From positions 1 through 8,297 of the forward strand of contig JALUUZ010000429.1 in NCBI GenBank assembly GCA_027021095.1: a stretch of DNA of 8,297 bases, in the 5' to 3' direction. How positions within the stretch are numbered: the stretch's first letter is position 1; every line of letters begins with the position of its first letter. A program made the translations under genes and the position numbers. Source of the DNA: Gammaproteobacteria bacterium (lineage in GTDB: Bacteria; Pseudomonadota; Gammaproteobacteria; SZUA-21). Below, in pieces: positions 6,790 through 8,297 of this stretch. Under the pieces are notes generated by a model. The model made no database searches. It saw only the letters and a list, made by a program, of their open reading frames with translations, and was not told the origin of the DNA.

Positions 6790-7857
6790 CTATGCCGCGC
6801 TTTCTGCCTGTGGTAATGCAGACAAGCCGCCGGACAACACCAGTACGTCAAAGCCTTTCTGACTCAACAGGTAGGCGGCGGTGGCAGACCTTCTGCCGCT
6901 GTCACAGCACACGATATACTTCTTCTGCGGATCGAGCTTGGCGATACGCAGCCGCAACAGGTACAACGGAATATTCATACTGCCGTTCAGCGCAGAACCT
7001 TCGTGCTCGTTCTCCAGCCTGACGTCCAGCCAGACAGCCCCCTCTTCGATCAGCCGGCATGCCTCCTTGTAATTCACCTCATCCAGCACAGGTTCCTTGA
7101 GCAACTCATTGAAATCCTGTTGTGACATGCGCATCAAAGAACCATCGGTCACCATACGTACCGTTGCGTTTCTGACCGTATCTGAAATCAGTGCTTCCTC
7201 GCCAAAATGATCGCCTGGACCCAGTACGGCTAGACGGATACTTTTCCCACCTTCCGCCGACGCGCGGACTACCTCACATTGCCCGTTCTGCAGGATGTAA
7301 TAGTAATCGCCCTTCTCTCCCTGGCGCACGATGACTTCGCCCTTACGGGCCGACAAGTGCTCCAGGCGCATAAACATTTTCTGGATATTGGCCGGTGGAA
7401 TCCGCATAAAGATATCGGAACGCAGAATTTTCGTCATCCAGTCACTGTCCGAGTCGCTGTCGATCACGTTGCTGTTGTCCAGTTCAGTGACCACATAGCT
7501 GCTGGCCTGGTCCCAGGTCAGCAGCATGTCCATCAGGTCGTTTTCCACCGCGATATACTGGATATCAGTCTTGGCAACCAGTGTCGCCTGGCGTGGCTGC
7601 TTGTTAGCGATGGGGCGCAGCGCCTCGCTGGTCCCGGCAGCCCGCCTGGCCGTCACGCGGTTGTTTTCCAGAAACTCGATCTCCCCGTCCAGCAGATAGT
7701 AAGTTTTATCGTCTTCCTGTCCTTTGCGCAACAAAACACCGCCGGCACCCAGCGTTTTCCTCGAAACCGAGCGTATCAATTCAAGCTGGTTCTCATAGGT
7801 CAGGCTGCAAATCGGCACCAGGTTTTGTATATCAGAGATTTCCAATTGTTTCGTCAT
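6790..7857 (-). CDS. Tandem cyclic-nucleotide-binding domains fused to rhodanese
   Basis: Soluble protein of 355 aa with three domains. The first cNMP-binding domain (~12-112) is divergent: the phosphate-binding cassette is reduced to EALRPIAN...PRQAT. The second (~146-252) has a near-canonical cassette, GPGDHFGEEALISDTVRNATV (211-233), in which E220 and R229 would contact the ribose and the cyclic phosphate. An acidic linker, SNVIDSDSDSDW (129-140), joins the two. The C-terminal rhodanese domain (~262-345) keeps an active-site loop C318-D-S-G-R-R323, preceded by a second Cys (C317), so sulfur transfer or a related thiol reaction is possible. No DNA-binding helix-turn-helix is visible, so it is not a CRP-type transcription factor. 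The likely role is a cytoplasmic receptor linking cyclic nucleotide to thiosulfate/persulfide chemistry or protein binding. AGGA at 7870-7867 lies 9 nt before the ATG. It is divergent from the HDOD gene and convergent with the CHASE2 gene. Confidence 0.9.
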   Translation of the reverse strand: MTKQLEISDIQNLVPICSLTYENQLELIRSVSRKTLGAGGVLLRKGQEDDKTYYLLDGEIEFLENNRVTARRAAGTSEALRPIANKQPRQATLVAKTDIQYIAVENDLMDMLLTWDQASSYVVTELDNSNVIDSDSDSDWMTKILRSDIFMRIPPANIQKMFMRLEHLSARKGEVIVRQGEKGDYYYILQNGQCEVVRASAEGGKSIRLAVLGPGDHFGEEALISDTVRNATVRMVTDGSLMRMSQQDFNELLKEPVLDEVNYKEACRLIEEGAVWLDVRLENEHEGSALNGSMNIPLYLLRLRIAKLDPQKKYIVCCDSGRRSATAAYLLSQKGFDVLVLSGGLSALPQAESAA

Positions 7858-7866
7858 TTACCACTA

Positions 7867-7870
7867 TCCT
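7867..7870 (-). promoter_or_regulatory. Shine-Dalgarno AGGA of the cNMP-rhodanese gene
   Basis: On the minus strand AGGA precedes the ATG at 7857 with a 9-nt gap, which supports that start. The DNA just upstream (about 7870-7905) is AT-rich and contains TAGAAT as a possible -10 element and the palindrome CGACGTCG, but no convincing -35 box was found. Confidence 0.4.
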
Positions 7871-8093
7871 AATATCTATATTTGGTTAGTTATTCTATTT
7901 CTTACGACGTCGCTTGCAGGAAGCGGAAACCATCCTGTTTTTATTGATTTTCTCCCAAAGCCTTGTCATGTAATGTATCGACCGGCACGGACCAAACCTT
8001 ATTGGCTCCGATTCCACTTCAAACCGGCCCGACAGGCACTGCAATGGGACGCAGGAAAATCATAAATCTGCACTATCAGCCGATAATGAAGGC

Positions 8094-8297
8094 ATGCCTG
8101 CAGAAAACATGACACCTTCCGGACTCAGTCTCGAGTACTGGACCAAACAACTGACGCAGATGGAGATGCCCGCGTTCGCGCACACTGCCCGCATTATCGC
8201 CGGCGAGGCCTCGCACCGTGAAAGCTCGGCATCGCGCCTGGCCAAACTGATCTTGCAGGACCCGTCGATGACCATCCGCCTGCTGAAAATGGCCAAC
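8094..8297 (+). CDS. HDOD-domain protein, N-terminal part (cut by window end)
   Basis: The first 68 codons are present and the frame runs open off the right edge. After a short leader comes the start of an HDOD domain: LTQMEMPAFAHTARIIAG, then SASRLAKLILQDPSMTIRLLKMAN, matching the family pattern in which a conserved DP-x-(L/M)-T-x-x-(L/I)-L-x-x-x-N segment marks the second helix pair. HDOD proteins are non-enzymatic relatives of HD phosphohydrolases that act as regulatory scaffolds in signalling. ATG 8094 is the first in-frame start after a stop at 7971; ATG 8109 is an alternative, and neither has a well-spaced ribosome site (AAGG at 8089-8092 is 1 nt away from the first). It is divergent from the cNMP-rhodanese gene across 236 bp, which suggests shared control. 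What follows the HDOD domain cannot be seen. Confidence 0.8.
   Translation, partial: MPAENMTPSGLSLEYWTKQLTQMEMPAFAHTARIIAGEASHRESSASRLAKLILQDPSMTIRLLKMAN

Noticed and set aside
6790..7857. CRP/FNR-type transcription factor
   Set aside because: The C-terminal domain is a rhodanese with a CxxGxR loop; no helix-turn-helix is present.
7279..7872. 197-codon plus-strand frame over the cNMP-rhodanese gene
   Set aside because: It is antisense to a gene with intact motifs, and its His/Val/Gln-rich composition is typical of a shadow frame.
8044..8112. Small plus-strand frame of 22 codons upstream of and overlapping the HDOD gene
   Set aside because: It has no convincing ribosome site and no recognisable leader-peptide features.

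Overview
The window looks like a stretch of gammaproteobacterial chromosome of moderate GC content. This is inferred from the protein families and the coding style; no rRNA or tRNA is present to fix the taxon. It holds five complete genes and one gene cut by the right edge. No tRNA, CRISPR array or intact transposase gene was seen.

Layout, left to right. Positions 1-627 contain no convincing gene: an AT-rich stretch with a small AT-only hairpin (203-225), then a ~350-bp imperfect palindrome with near-matching 19-bp ends (260-610) that looks like a fold-back or MITE-type element. Two minus-strand genes follow, read from right to left: a lipoprotein (2807 to 1392), then an uncharacterised 223-aa cytoplasmic protein (1299 to 628). 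After its lipocalin-like N-terminus the lipoprotein carries segments resembling the periplasmic domains of PilN and then PilO, which belong to the type IV pilus alignment complex. Divergent from it, two plus-strand genes follow: a B12-binding-type/radical SAM enzyme (2999-4321) and a CHASE2 sensor joined to a class III nucleotide cyclase domain (4410-6611). Most catalytic positions of that cyclase domain are replaced, so it reads as a pseudocyclase. A short intergenic region with GC-rich inverted repeats (6612-6789) separates it from a convergent minus-strand gene for a protein with two cyclic-nucleotide-binding domains and a rhodanese domain (7857 to 6790). Divergent from that, at the right edge, an HDOD-domain protein begins (8094 onward).

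Functional reading. The right half is a cluster of signalling genes: an envelope sensor with a cyclase-like output domain, a cyclic-nucleotide receptor joined to a sulfur-transfer or phosphatase-like rhodanese domain, and an HDOD regulator. The left half is an envelope protein pair with pilus or secretion flavour. The radical SAM gene lies between them and is close enough to the CHASE2 gene to be co-transcribed, although a possible promoter and a perfect 14-bp palindrome lie in the 88-bp gap. That these genes form one pathway is inference. The strongest leads are the degenerate CHASE2 cyclase, the PilN/PilO-like lipoprotein and the large palindrome at 260-610.
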